NCBI GenBank assembly: GCA_003242515.1
Contig: QGUS01000045.1
Coordinates: forward strand, 1-9,697
Length of the DNA stretch: 9,697 nt
Source: Actinomycetota bacterium
GTDB lineage: Bacteria; Actinomycetota; Acidimicrobiia; Spongiisociales; ZC4RG35
Direction of reading: 5' to 3'
A program made the translations under genes and the position numbers. Every line of letters begins with the position of its first letter. Positions within the stretch are counted from its first letter, which is position 1. The notes under the pieces are model-generated. The model did not search any database. It was not told the origin of the DNA and worked only from the letters and a program-made list of their open reading frames with translations. Positions 1-6,531 of the stretch are shown here, in pieces.

Positions 1-2
1 AG

Positions 3-1070
3 CAGGACCTGGACGACGCCACGATCGCCAAGGCGATCGAGTGCTGGCGCAACCAGGAGTGCGAGACGGGCTCCGGCGGCGAGCTGGTGATGGGCTACGC
101 GGACGGCGGTGGCAACGACGTCAACGTCTGGCGGTCGGTGTCCAAGATGGAGGCGGTCCTCCAGGCGCTGACCTACCCGGAGATCGGCAAGATCGTGGCC
201 ACGGCCGCGAACTTCGACCCGGACCCGGCGGTCCACGTCAACGACATCCGCTTCCTGATCAACCGTGGCGTCGACTTCATCGTCGGCTACCCGGACATGG
301 GCATCGCCCTGGCCGAGGTGATCAAGGAGGCCACCGCAGCGGGCATCCCGTACGTGTCCTTCTCGGCCGGCTACGTCGGCCTGCCCGACCAGGAGGGTGC
401 GCTCATCCCGGGCCAGGACTACCTGACCGTGGTGGGTGAGGACCTGTGCGCCCTGGGCGCCAGCTTCGCCCAGATCCTGAACGAGAACGTGGGCGAGGGC
501 AAGGTCGCCATCCTCGGTGGCACGCCGAACAACGCCCTGTCCCTGGGCTGGCAGCGGTGCACCATCGACAACCTGGCGGACAGCATCACGCTGGTCAACC
601 CGCCCGCCGACCGGAACTCCACCACGGGTGACACCAACTGGTACAACCCGATCATCCCCGACATCTTCGAGGGACTCCTGGTGGCCAACCCGGACATCAA
701 GGGCTACGCCTACGAGTATGCCGACGGCATGCTCTCCGGCTTCGAGGCCTACGAGGAGCTGGACATCCCGGTCCAGAACCTGACGCTGGCTCTCCGGACC
801 GACGAGCAGAGCCTGTTCTGCGACTGGGTGGAGCGCAACGAGCCGACCTACAACATCTGGTACTCGGCCGGCGGCAACTTCCAGTCCCGGACAGGTGTCA
901 CCGCGGCGATGCTGCACCTCAAGGGCTACGAGGTCCCGGGCCAGGTCATCGTCCCGCACGTGATGCGGAAGGTGACCGAGTCAGACTGTGACCCGAACCG
1001 TCCCAACCCGGTCGTGTCCGGCACCTCGCTAGTCCCGGACACCATCCTCCGGCAGATGTTCGGCGGCTGA
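3..1070 (+). CDS. ABC transporter substrate-binding protein, sugar/nucleoside type (5' end outside window)
   Basis: This is the 3' part (355 residues visible) of an extracytoplasmic solute-binding protein that would feed the ABC importer encoded directly downstream. The reading frame is open from base 3 to the TGA at 1068-1070, so the true start and any signal peptide or lipobox lie upstream of the window; internal ATGs such as the one at 87 are not the start. The fold is read from type-1 periplasmic binding protein (Peripla_BP_4) features: a repeated alpha/beta pattern, a stretch like 'FLINRGVDFIVGYPD' where such proteins carry the 'I..GVD.I' strand, 'AGIPYVSF' at the next strand, 'GKVAILGG' opening the second lobe, and a late 'DIKGYAYEYADGMLSG' segment. 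Six cysteines are visible, two of them in the first 20 residues (positions 14 and 20 of the fragment), which could form disulfides outside the cell. The ligand cannot be read from the sequence; the operon suggests a substrate of the fused amidohydrolase. Confidence 0.88.
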   Translation, partial: QDLDDATIAKAIECWRNQECETGSGGELVMGYADGGGNDVNVWRSVSKMEAVLQALTYPEIGKIVATAANFDPDPAVHVNDIRFLINRGVDFIVGYPDMGIALAEVIKEATAAGIPYVSFSAGYVGLPDQEGALIPGQDYLTVVGEDLCALGASFAQILNENVGEGKVAILGGTPNNALSLGWQRCTIDNLADSITLVNPPADRNSTTGDTNWYNPIIPDIFEGLLVANPDIKGYAYEYADGMLSGFEAYEELDIPVQNLTLALRTDEQSLFCDWVERNEPTYNIWYSAGGNFQSRTGVTAAMLHLKGYEVPGQVIVPHVMRKVTESDCDPNRPNPVVSGTSLVPDTILRQMFGG

Positions 1071-1081
1071 TTGGGAGCTGC

Positions 1082-2677
1082 GTGAACGGCAACGACCTTC
1101 GTGAAGGGTCGACCGGAAAGGTCCTCGAGCTGACGGGCGTGTCCCGTCAGTTCGGGGCCGTCCGGGCCCTGACCAACGTCGACTTCGAGTGCCGGGCCGG
1201 CGAGGTGCACGCCCTCGTCGGCGAGAACGGGTCGGGCAAGTCGACCCTGCTCGGCATCGCATCCGGCTTCGTGGAGCCGGACACGGGCGAGGTGTGGATC
1301 GGCGGCAAGCGCCTCCGCACCGACTCGCCCGCCCTGGCGCGCAAGCTCGGGCTGGCCATCGCATACCAGGACACCTCCCTGGTCCAGGCCGAGCCTGTCA
1401 AGAACAACCTCTTCCTGGCCGCGGCCAACGGGCAGCGGCCGCCCTACTGGAACCGGAAGCGGTGGGCCCGGAAGCTGCTCGGCGAGTTCGATCTCGAGCT
1501 CGAGCTGTTCCCCGACTCCCCGGCCGGCTTCCTGACGCTGGCAGAGCGCCAGCTCTTCGAGGTGGCAAAGGCACTGGTCTCCAACCCCAAGGTGCTGCTC
1601 CTCGACGAGCCCACCACCGCCCTCGGGCCCGACGAGGTGGAGGCCCTGCACCGCACGGTGAAGGCCTGCAAGGAGCGGGGAGTGGGCATCGTCTACGTGA
1701 GCCACCGCCTCCCCGAGATCATGGAGATCGCCGACCGGATCACCGTGCTCCGTGACGGGCACAACGTCGGGACTTTCGACGCCCGCGACGTGTCTGAGCA
1801 CGAGCTGGTGGAGCTGATCGTGGGACGCCCCTTCGAGGTGGCGTTCCCTGCTCCCGGGCCCCGTCCCGCGGAGAAGGAGGAGGTCCTCATCGTGGACGGC
1901 CTCCAGGGGCAGTCGTTCGGCCCGGTCAGCTTCACCCTCGAGGCCGGCGAGATCGTCGGCATCGCCGGTGCGGAGGGCAACGGCCAGCCACAGCTCTTCG
2001 ACTGTCTGGCCGGTCGGGTCCCGCCCAAGGCCGGTCGTGTCGTCTGTGACGGCAAGGAGCTGACCCTGATCTCGACCCACGAGTCGACCAGGGCGGGGAT
2101 CATGCTCCTGCCCGGCGACCGCAAGCGGGAGGCGCTGATGCCGGTGCTCGGCATCCGGTTCAACGCCACCATCCACGCGCTCAAGAAGTTCTCGATCGCC
2201 GGCCTGCTCCGGCGGGGCAAGGAGCGGAAGGCGGTCACCGAGCTGGTGGAGGAGCTGGAGATCCGGACTCCGTCCCTGGAGCAGCCGGTCGAGTTCCTCT
2301 CCGGCGGCAACGCCCAGAAGGTGTCCATCTCCCGCACGTTCCTGCGGGAGCCGGCCGTGATCATGGCCTACGAGCCGACCCAGGGCGTCGACGTCGGGTC
2401 CCGCCTCGACATCTACCGGGCCCTGCGCAAGCGGGCCGACGCCGGGGCGGCGATCCTCGTCAAGTCCTCCGATCCCATCGAGCTGTCCGGTCTGTGCGAC
2501 CGGGTGCTGGTGATGTCTCGCGGCACGATCGTCGAGGAGATCCCGGGCGACGAGCTCGACGAGCGTCGCATCACCGAGGCGATCGTCCGGGGCCCGGGCG
2601 CCGCCCGCAACGGCCGTTCGCCGTTCGGCGTGGCCATGCCGAAGGCGCCGTCGAAGAGCAACGGGGAGAGTGAATGA
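1082..2677 (+). CDS. Double-cassette ABC transporter ATPase, RbsA/MglA-like
   Basis: This cytoplasmic ATPase (531 aa, usual length for the family) would power the adjacent importer. The start is GTG at 1082, with GGGAG at 1073-1077 four bases upstream and 11 bases after the stop of the binding-protein gene. Cassette 1 is complete: Walker A GENGSGKST (47-55), Q-loop Q96, signature LTLAERQ (151-157; this family often has LSVAERQ), Walker B VLLLDEP (171-177) and switch H208. Cassette 2 is degenerate: its P-loop reads GAEGNGQPQ (296-304) without the Lys, the signature LSGGNAQK (406-413) is intact, the Walker B Asp is replaced (MAYEPTQG, Y430-E431), and Ser stands at the switch His position (VKSSDP). 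The GNGQ loop resembles ATPases of nucleoside/BMP-type importers more than ribose RbsA. One active and one inactive site is normal for this class. The gene ends in an ATGA overlap with the next gene, implying translational coupling. Confidence 0.93.
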   Translation: MNGNDLREGSTGKVLELTGVSRQFGAVRALTNVDFECRAGEVHALVGENGSGKSTLLGIASGFVEPDTGEVWIGGKRLRTDSPALARKLGLAIAYQDTSLVQAEPVKNNLFLAAANGQRPPYWNRKRWARKLLGEFDLELELFPDSPAGFLTLAERQLFEVAKALVSNPKVLLLDEPTTALGPDEVEALHRTVKACKERGVGIVYVSHRLPEIMEIADRITVLRDGHNVGTFDARDVSEHELVELIVGRPFEVAFPAPGPRPAEKEEVLIVDGLQGQSFGPVSFTLEAGEIVGIAGAEGNGQPQLFDCLAGRVPPKAGRVVCDGKELTLISTHESTRAGIMLLPGDRKREALMPVLGIRFNATIHALKKFSIAGLLRRGKERKAVTELVEELEIRTPSLEQPVEFLSGGNAQKVSISRTFLREPAVIMAYEPTQGVDVGSRLDIYRALRKRADAGAAILVKSSDPIELSGLCDRVLVMSRGTIVEEIPGDELDERRITEAIVRGPGAARNGRSPFGVAMPKAPSKSNGESE

Positions 2678-5145
2678 CGGGTCCCATCGAGACCACGCGG
2701 ATCGACCGTCTCCGCCAGCTCTGGCGGATGGTGCTGCGCGAGGCCCGGGAGAAGAACCGGTGGCGGAAGATCATCAAGTTCCGTCTCTGGATGCCGGTGG
2801 CGCTCCAGATCATCTTCGTCACCGCGCTCGCGCTCTACACCAACAACCGGTTCCCCGGCTTCCTCAACGCCACCAACGTCAACCAGCTGCTGATCCTGGC
2901 GCTGCCGCTGATCGTCACGGCCATCGCCCAGACGCACGCCCTCCTGGTCGGTTACCTCGACCTCTCCGTGGGGGCGATGATCAGCCTCGGCGTGGTCATC
3001 GCCTCGTTCCTGATCGGGGCGGAGGCCACCGTGGGGCAGATGCTCACGGGCGCCGCCGTGATCTTCGGCTGCGGCATCGTGCTGGGCCTGGTCAACGCGG
3101 CCCTGATCAGGGGAGCGAAGATCCCCTCGATCATCGTGACCCTGGCCACGATGAGCATCATCAACGGGTTCGCCCTCACGATGCGCCCGTCGGCCCAGGG
3201 CGTGATCAGCCCGACCATGGTCGGCTGGCTCAAGGCGTCGGTGGGGCCGATCCCGATCGCCTTCATCGTGGTGTCGATCGGCGCCATCGCCCTCGACGCC
3301 TGGCTGCACGGCACCGGTTCGGGCCTCAAGGTGCGGGCCGTGGGCTATGACGACCGGTCGGCCCGCCGCAACGGCGTCCGCACCACCTGGATCCGGGTGC
3401 GGGCCCTGCTGTTGAGCGCGCTCCTGGCCGCGGTGGCGTCGTTCCTGGTGATGGCCCGATCCCCGATCGGGAACGCCCAGATCGGCGACACCTTCGCCCT
3501 GTCGTCGATCACCGCGGCCGTGCTCGGCGGCGCCTCCCTGGCGGGTGGCCGGGCGACGTTCATCGGGAGCAGCGTGGCCGCCATCCTGCTGGCCCTGATC
3601 CTGACGGTGCTGCCGTACCTGGGGCTGTCCAACTCGGACGGCCTGATGATCATCGGCGCCCTGGTCCTGATCGGGATCATCCTCTTCCAGGCCGGCGACC
3701 TGAAGGAGCTGGTGAAGCGGAACTACAAGAAGGCACGGCGCATCGTCGTCGGCTCCCGCCCGCCCAAGGAGGTGCAGCTCCCCGAGTTCTTCCCGCAGGG
3801 CAAGCCCCTCGAGGTTGTCTCCAGCAACCGCAAGCTGATCAAGGGAGGCACGGTGCTCTCCCTCGACCCCGCCGTGGGGGACTTCACCCGGGGCGACGTC
3901 CTGATCGAGGGCGACAGGATCGTCGCCGTCGGCTCGGAGCTCTCCGCCGGCGGGGACACCGAGGTCATCGACGCCACTGGCATGATCGTCATGCCCGGCT
4001 TCGTCGACACCCACCGGCACATCTGGGAGGGCCTGCTCCGGAACATCGGGACCGACGTCCCGCTCGAGGGCCGCACCTCGTACATCAACTTCGTGCTCCA
4101 CAAGCTGGCCCCCGCCTACAAGCCGGAGGACGCCTACGTGGGCAACCTGGTGTCGGCGATCGGCGCCATCGACGCCGGCATCACCACACTGCTCGACTGG
4201 TCGCACATCCAGGGCTCGCCGGCCCACACGGACGCCGTCGTCCAGGCGCTCAAGGACTCGGGGATGCGGGCCGTGTTCGCCTACGGCTTCCCGTGGTGGG
4301 GCAAGTGGGAGGAGCGGCAGCCGTCGTGGTTCGTCCGCTGCGCCACCGAGTACTTCTCGTCCAAGGACCAGCTGCTCACGCTCGCCCTGGCCGCGCCCGG
4401 CCCGGAGTTCACCGACTTCGAGGTGACCCGGGACCACTGGAAGCTGGCCCGCGACCACGACGCCCGCATCACCACGCACGTGGGCGTCGGCAGCTACGGC
4501 CTGGAGAAGAAGCTGCAGCGGTTCGGCGAGGCGGGCCTGCTCGGACCGGACACCACCTACATCCACTGCACGACGCTGAACGACACCGAGATCCAGATGA
4601 TCGTGGACAGCGGCGGCACCGTGTCGCTGGCGTCCCCGGTCGAGATGATGATGGGCCACGGCATGCCGCCGATCCAGAAGTTCCTGGACCGGGGCCTGCC
4701 GCCGAGCCTCAGCGTGGACGTGGAGACGAACGTCCCTTCGGACATGTTCAACCAGATGCGCAACGTGCTCGCCCTGCAGCGGGCCATCGCCTCGGCCGAG
4801 GGCAAGGACCTGGCGACGCCGCGGGACGTGCTCCGCTGGGCGACCATCGAGGGTGCGAAGGCCAACGGCCTGGACCACAGGACCGGGACGCTCACCCCGG
4901 GCAAGGAGGCGGACATCGTCATGCTCCGCACCGACCGGCTCAACGTGACCCCGATCAGCGACCCGGCGTCGGCCGTGGTGCTGGGGATGGACACGTCCAA
5001 CGTGGACACGGTCCTGGTCGCCGGCCGGGTGATGAAGCGGGGCGGCCGGATCCTCCACATCGACTGGAAGGCGGTCCGGGAGGCCGCAGCGGAGGCCCGG
5101 GACAAGGTCCTGGAGCGCTCCGGCTTCAAGCCCCCGAAGATCTGA
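2674..5145 (+). CDS. Fusion protein: RbsC-type ABC permease + cytosine-deaminase-like amidohydrolase
   Basis: An 823-residue two-part protein starting at ATG 2674 (GGGGAG at 2663-2668, ATGA overlap with the ATPase gene). Residues about 40-341 are a BPD_transp_2 (RbsC/XylH-type) permease with some 9-10 membrane helices; family landmarks are GYLDLSVGAMISL (93-105), IPSIIVTLATM (150-160) and AVLGGASLAGGRATFIGS (282-299). A basic linker (344-366, KELVKRNYKKARR) should lie in the cytoplasm. Residues about 385-823 form a full amidohydrolase: N-terminal strand KLIKGGTVLSLDP, GMIVMPGFVDTHRH with metal ligands H447 and H449, H602 (THVGV), H631 (IHCTT), D682 (SVDVETNVPSDMFNQMR), and the C-terminal GTLTPGKEADIVM sandwich strand. 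The usual HxxE glutamate of deaminases is absent (H602-V-G-V). The best guess is cytosolic hydrolysis or deamination of the imported compound, with the substrate unknown. RbsC-type permeases act as dimers, so two hydrolase domains per transporter are expected. The frame is unbroken and no ATG restarts between the halves, although two in-frame GTGs with ribosome-site-like sequence exist. Confidence 0.9.
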   Translation: MTGPIETTRIDRLRQLWRMVLREAREKNRWRKIIKFRLWMPVALQIIFVTALALYTNNRFPGFLNATNVNQLLILALPLIVTAIAQTHALLVGYLDLSVGAMISLGVVIASFLIGAEATVGQMLTGAAVIFGCGIVLGLVNAALIRGAKIPSIIVTLATMSIINGFALTMRPSAQGVISPTMVGWLKASVGPIPIAFIVVSIGAIALDAWLHGTGSGLKVRAVGYDDRSARRNGVRTTWIRVRALLLSALLAAVASFLVMARSPIGNAQIGDTFALSSITAAVLGGASLAGGRATFIGSSVAAILLALILTVLPYLGLSNSDGLMIIGALVLIGIILFQAGDLKELVKRNYKKARRIVVGSRPPKEVQLPEFFPQGKPLEVVSSNRKLIKGGTVLSLDPAVGDFTRGDVLIEGDRIVAVGSELSAGGDTEVIDATGMIVMPGFVDTHRHIWEGLLRNIGTDVPLEGRTSYINFVLHKLAPAYKPEDAYVGNLVSAIGAIDAGITTLLDWSHIQGSPAHTDAVVQALKDSGMRAVFAYGFPWWGKWEERQPSWFVRCATEYFSSKDQLLTLALAAPGPEFTDFEVTRDHWKLARDHDARITTHVGVGSYGLEKKLQRFGEAGLLGPDTTYIHCTTLNDTEIQMIVDSGGTVSLASPVEMMMGHGMPPIQKFLDRGLPPSLSVDVETNVPSDMFNQMRNVLALQRAIASAEGKDLATPRDVLRWATIEGAKANGLDHRTGTLTPGKEADIVMLRTDRLNVTPISDPASAVVLGMDTSNVDTVLVAGRVMKRGGRILHIDWKAVREAAAEARDKVLERSGFKPPKI

Positions 5146-5169
5146 GGCCGCAAACGCGGCCTCAGATCT
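5138..5169 (+). terminator. Strong hairpin at the end of the importer operon
   Basis: AGATCTGAGGCCGC (5138-5151) pairs perfectly with 5156-5169 around an AAAC loop, giving 14 bp. The stop codon of the fusion gene (5143-5145) lies inside the left arm. No T-run follows (the next bases are C-rich), as is common for hairpin terminators or 3'-end stabilisers in high-GC actinomycetes. Confidence 0.75.
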
Positions 5170-5343
5170 CGACCTCCCCCATGGAGCGGCAGCGGAATGG
5201 GGGGGGGGGTGGTCCGCAGAGCCGAGGGGGCGCGGCCGGCGTGGATCGTGGGGATCGTGGCGGTCTCCCCCGCTGGCGACGGTTCAGGAAGGTGTCGGCC
5301 TGAGGGGGGCTTCTCCCGTCGCGGAGCGACCGGGGGCCGATGA
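5170..5343. other. Non-coding stretch with an 11-G homopolymer
   Basis: No credible gene lies here. It holds a run of 11 G (5199-5209), a repeated GGATCGTGG motif (near 5241-5260) and a short GTCGC/GCGAC hairpin near 5319-5331. The G-run sits outside any gene, so a length error there would not affect the neighbouring frames. Confidence 0.6.
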
Positions 5344-5371
5344 GATCGCGAAACTTTCCGAGCGATCCCGG

Positions 5372-5400
5372 TTGCGGGGCCGGTCCGCGTGACCTACCTT
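5372..5400 (+). promoter_or_regulatory. Promoter-like pair for a possible small RNA
   Basis: TTGCGG (5372-5377) and TACCTT (5395-5400) are separated by 17 bases, fitting a housekeeping-sigma promoter with a TAnnnT -10. The expected start of transcription is near 5407. Two dyads flank it: GATCGC (5344-5349) with GCGATC (5362-5367) just upstream of the -35, and GTGAC (5389-5393) with GTCAC (5404-5408) bracketing the -10. The second is placed where a repressor could block polymerase. No + strand gene starts downstream, so the promoter would serve a non-coding transcript. Confidence 0.4.
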
Positions 5401-5406
5401 TCCGTC

Positions 5407-5557
5407 ACCGGATCGGGGGAAACCCCGGACCGGGCCGGGCTCCATCGAGAGGTGGAGACGGAATCCGGATGGTGGAGCCGTCCTCGGACGGAAGCACGAT
5501 CCGGGTCGGAGACCCCGAGGGGGTGACGACTTCGGTCGACGCTCACTCGGGGTCTTT
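5407..5557 (+). ncRNA. Candidate structured small RNA, family unknown
   Basis: The predicted transcript begins just after a promoter-like pair and ends at a hairpin followed by TTT. The first bases CCGGATCG (5408-5415) are perfectly complementary to CGATCCGG (5497-5504), an 8-bp long-range closing stem. Inside are GGGG-GAAA-CCCC (near 5415-5426), GGCTCCA (5438-5444) with TGGAGCC (5473-5479), and CCGTC-CTCG-GACGG (5478-5491). GGTGGAG occurs twice (5451-5457 and 5471-5477), so CTCCA (5440-5444) could pair with either copy, allowing two alternative folds. The gene on either side is convergent with it, so it is not an mRNA leader. I do not recognise SRP RNA, 6S, tmRNA, RNase P, GEMM or ydaO signatures. 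High GC makes chance pairing easy; the case rests on the combined promoter, closing stem and terminator. Confidence 0.35.
5510..5555. terminator. Bidirectional-looking hairpin between convergent transcripts
   Basis: AGACCCCGAG (5510-5519) pairs perfectly with CTCGGGGTCT (5546-5555). The loop contains a second stem, CGAC-TTCG-GTCG (5527-5538), with a stable C(UUCG)G tetraloop. On the + strand TTTC follows directly, giving a better intrinsic terminator in that direction. On the - strand it stands about 15 bases after the stop of the EamA-family gene and may end that operon too, though without a U-run. Confidence 0.6.
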
Positions 5558-5569
5558 CGCGTCCCGGGA

Positions 5570-6511
5570 TCAGGCCTCCGCCGGCTGCTGGGCCACGACT
5601 CCGACCTGGCTGAAGTCGCGGCTCCGGGCGAGGAAGTTCATCACGCTGATGGTCCCGACGAGCAGCGCCGCCCCGACCCACTGGGTGGGGGAGAGAACCG
5701 TGTCGTAGACGAAGTAGTTGATCGCCGTCGCGGTCACGGGGTAGGCCAGCTCGCCGATGGTCGCCGCCGACGCCGGGGTCGCCTGCAGACCCCGGTAGTA
5801 GACCATGAGGGCGAACAGGCCCGGGAACAGCGCCAGGAGGAGCACCCCGAGGGCCTCACGCGACGTCAGGGCGAACGGCGAGGCAGCCTCGCCGAGGACC
5901 GTCATGATCACGCCCGCGGCGGGGAGGCCGAAGAGGAACCGGAGCCCCGTCATCGTCTCGAAAGGCACCTTCGGGGCGAGGCGCCGGCCGAGAACGGTGC
6001 CGAGACCCCAGAGGGAGGCCGCACCCACGGCCAGCAGCGCCGGGACCAGGGCCGAGATCGAGACGGCCGTCGGATCCTTGAACGCCACCAGGTAGGCACC
6101 GGTCACGGCCGCGGCGAGGAAGAAGCCGAAGCGGGGGAGGATCTTCTCCTTGAGGAGCAGCGTCGCCCCGATCACCGCCACCAGCGGCTGGATCTTCTGG
6201 AGCAGCACCGGTGTGGTCGGGTCCCCGTAGGTGAACGCCTTCGTGAACAGGATCGTGGCCAGCGCCGACGGTCCGATGCCGATCACCGCGGCGGAGACCC
6301 AGTCGCTCCGGGTGAAGGAGCGGAGGGCCTCCCGGCCCCTCAGGATGAAGGGCAGGGTGATCAGAACCAGCACCAGGTGCTCGAGGAACACCAGGCGCGG
6401 GGCCGGCATCTGGAATGCGAGCCAGTACCGGAACAGGGAGTCGGTGCCCCACAGGGCGGCACCGAGAACCACGAACAGGAAGCCGCGACCGGCCGGGTTG
6501 TTCGTCTTCAT
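5570..6511 (-). CDS. EamA/DMT-superfamily membrane transporter
   Basis: A 313-residue integral membrane protein of the drug/metabolite transporter (EamA) superfamily, usually exporters of metabolites or amino acids in the cytoplasmic membrane. It has about ten hydrophobic helices arranged as two repeats. Repeat 1 carries ALWGTDSLF (19-27) and the characteristic end IQPLVAVIGATLLLKEK (107-123). Repeat 2 starts with AASLWGLGTVLGRRL (164-178) and ends in ELAYPVTATAINYFVYD (254-270) and WVGAALLVGTISVMN (278-292). The start ATG (6511-6509) has a GGAGGG site six bases upstream. It lies 20 bases behind the stop of the F420-oxidoreductase gene, so the two are very likely co-transcribed. The transported compound cannot be told from the sequence. 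Confidence 0.9.
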   Translation of the reverse strand: MKTNNPAGRGFLFVVLGAALWGTDSLFRYWLAFQMPAPRLVFLEHLVLVLITLPFILRGREALRSFTRSDWVSAAVIGIGPSALATILFTKAFTYGDPTTPVLLQKIQPLVAVIGATLLLKEKILPRFGFFLAAAVTGAYLVAFKDPTAVSISALVPALLAVGAASLWGLGTVLGRRLAPKVPFETMTGLRFLFGLPAAGVIMTVLGEAASPFALTSREALGVLLLALFPGLFALMVYYRGLQATPASAATIGELAYPVTATAINYFVYDTVLSPTQWVGAALLVGTISVMNFLARSRDFSQVGVVAQQPAEA

Positions 6512-6531
6512 CTTCGGCCCTCCGGATGGCC

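Noticed and set aside
926..2176. 416-codon - strand frame opposite the binding-protein and ATPase genes
   Set aside because: Same artefact; composition is biased and it lies opposite genuine ABC-transporter motifs.
2413..5058. Very long open frame (881 codons) on the - strand opposite the ATPase and fusion genes
   Set aside because: It is antisense to two genes with clear domain motifs, and its translation is a run of His/Arg/Asp/Gly-rich sequence with no fold. This is the usual artefact of GC-rich codon bias.
5340..5510. A second riboswitch (c-di-GMP GEMM or ydaO) in the middle intergenic gap
   Set aside because: The GEMM core and the ydaO 'GTCAGCTAACC' block are absent, and no + strand gene follows for it to control.
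5340..5708. 122-codon + strand frame from the intergenic gap into the EamA gene
   Set aside because: Its second half is antisense to the transporter gene, its start has no ribosome site, and an internal ATG at 5469 gives no recognisable protein. The strand is better explained as a non-coding transcript.
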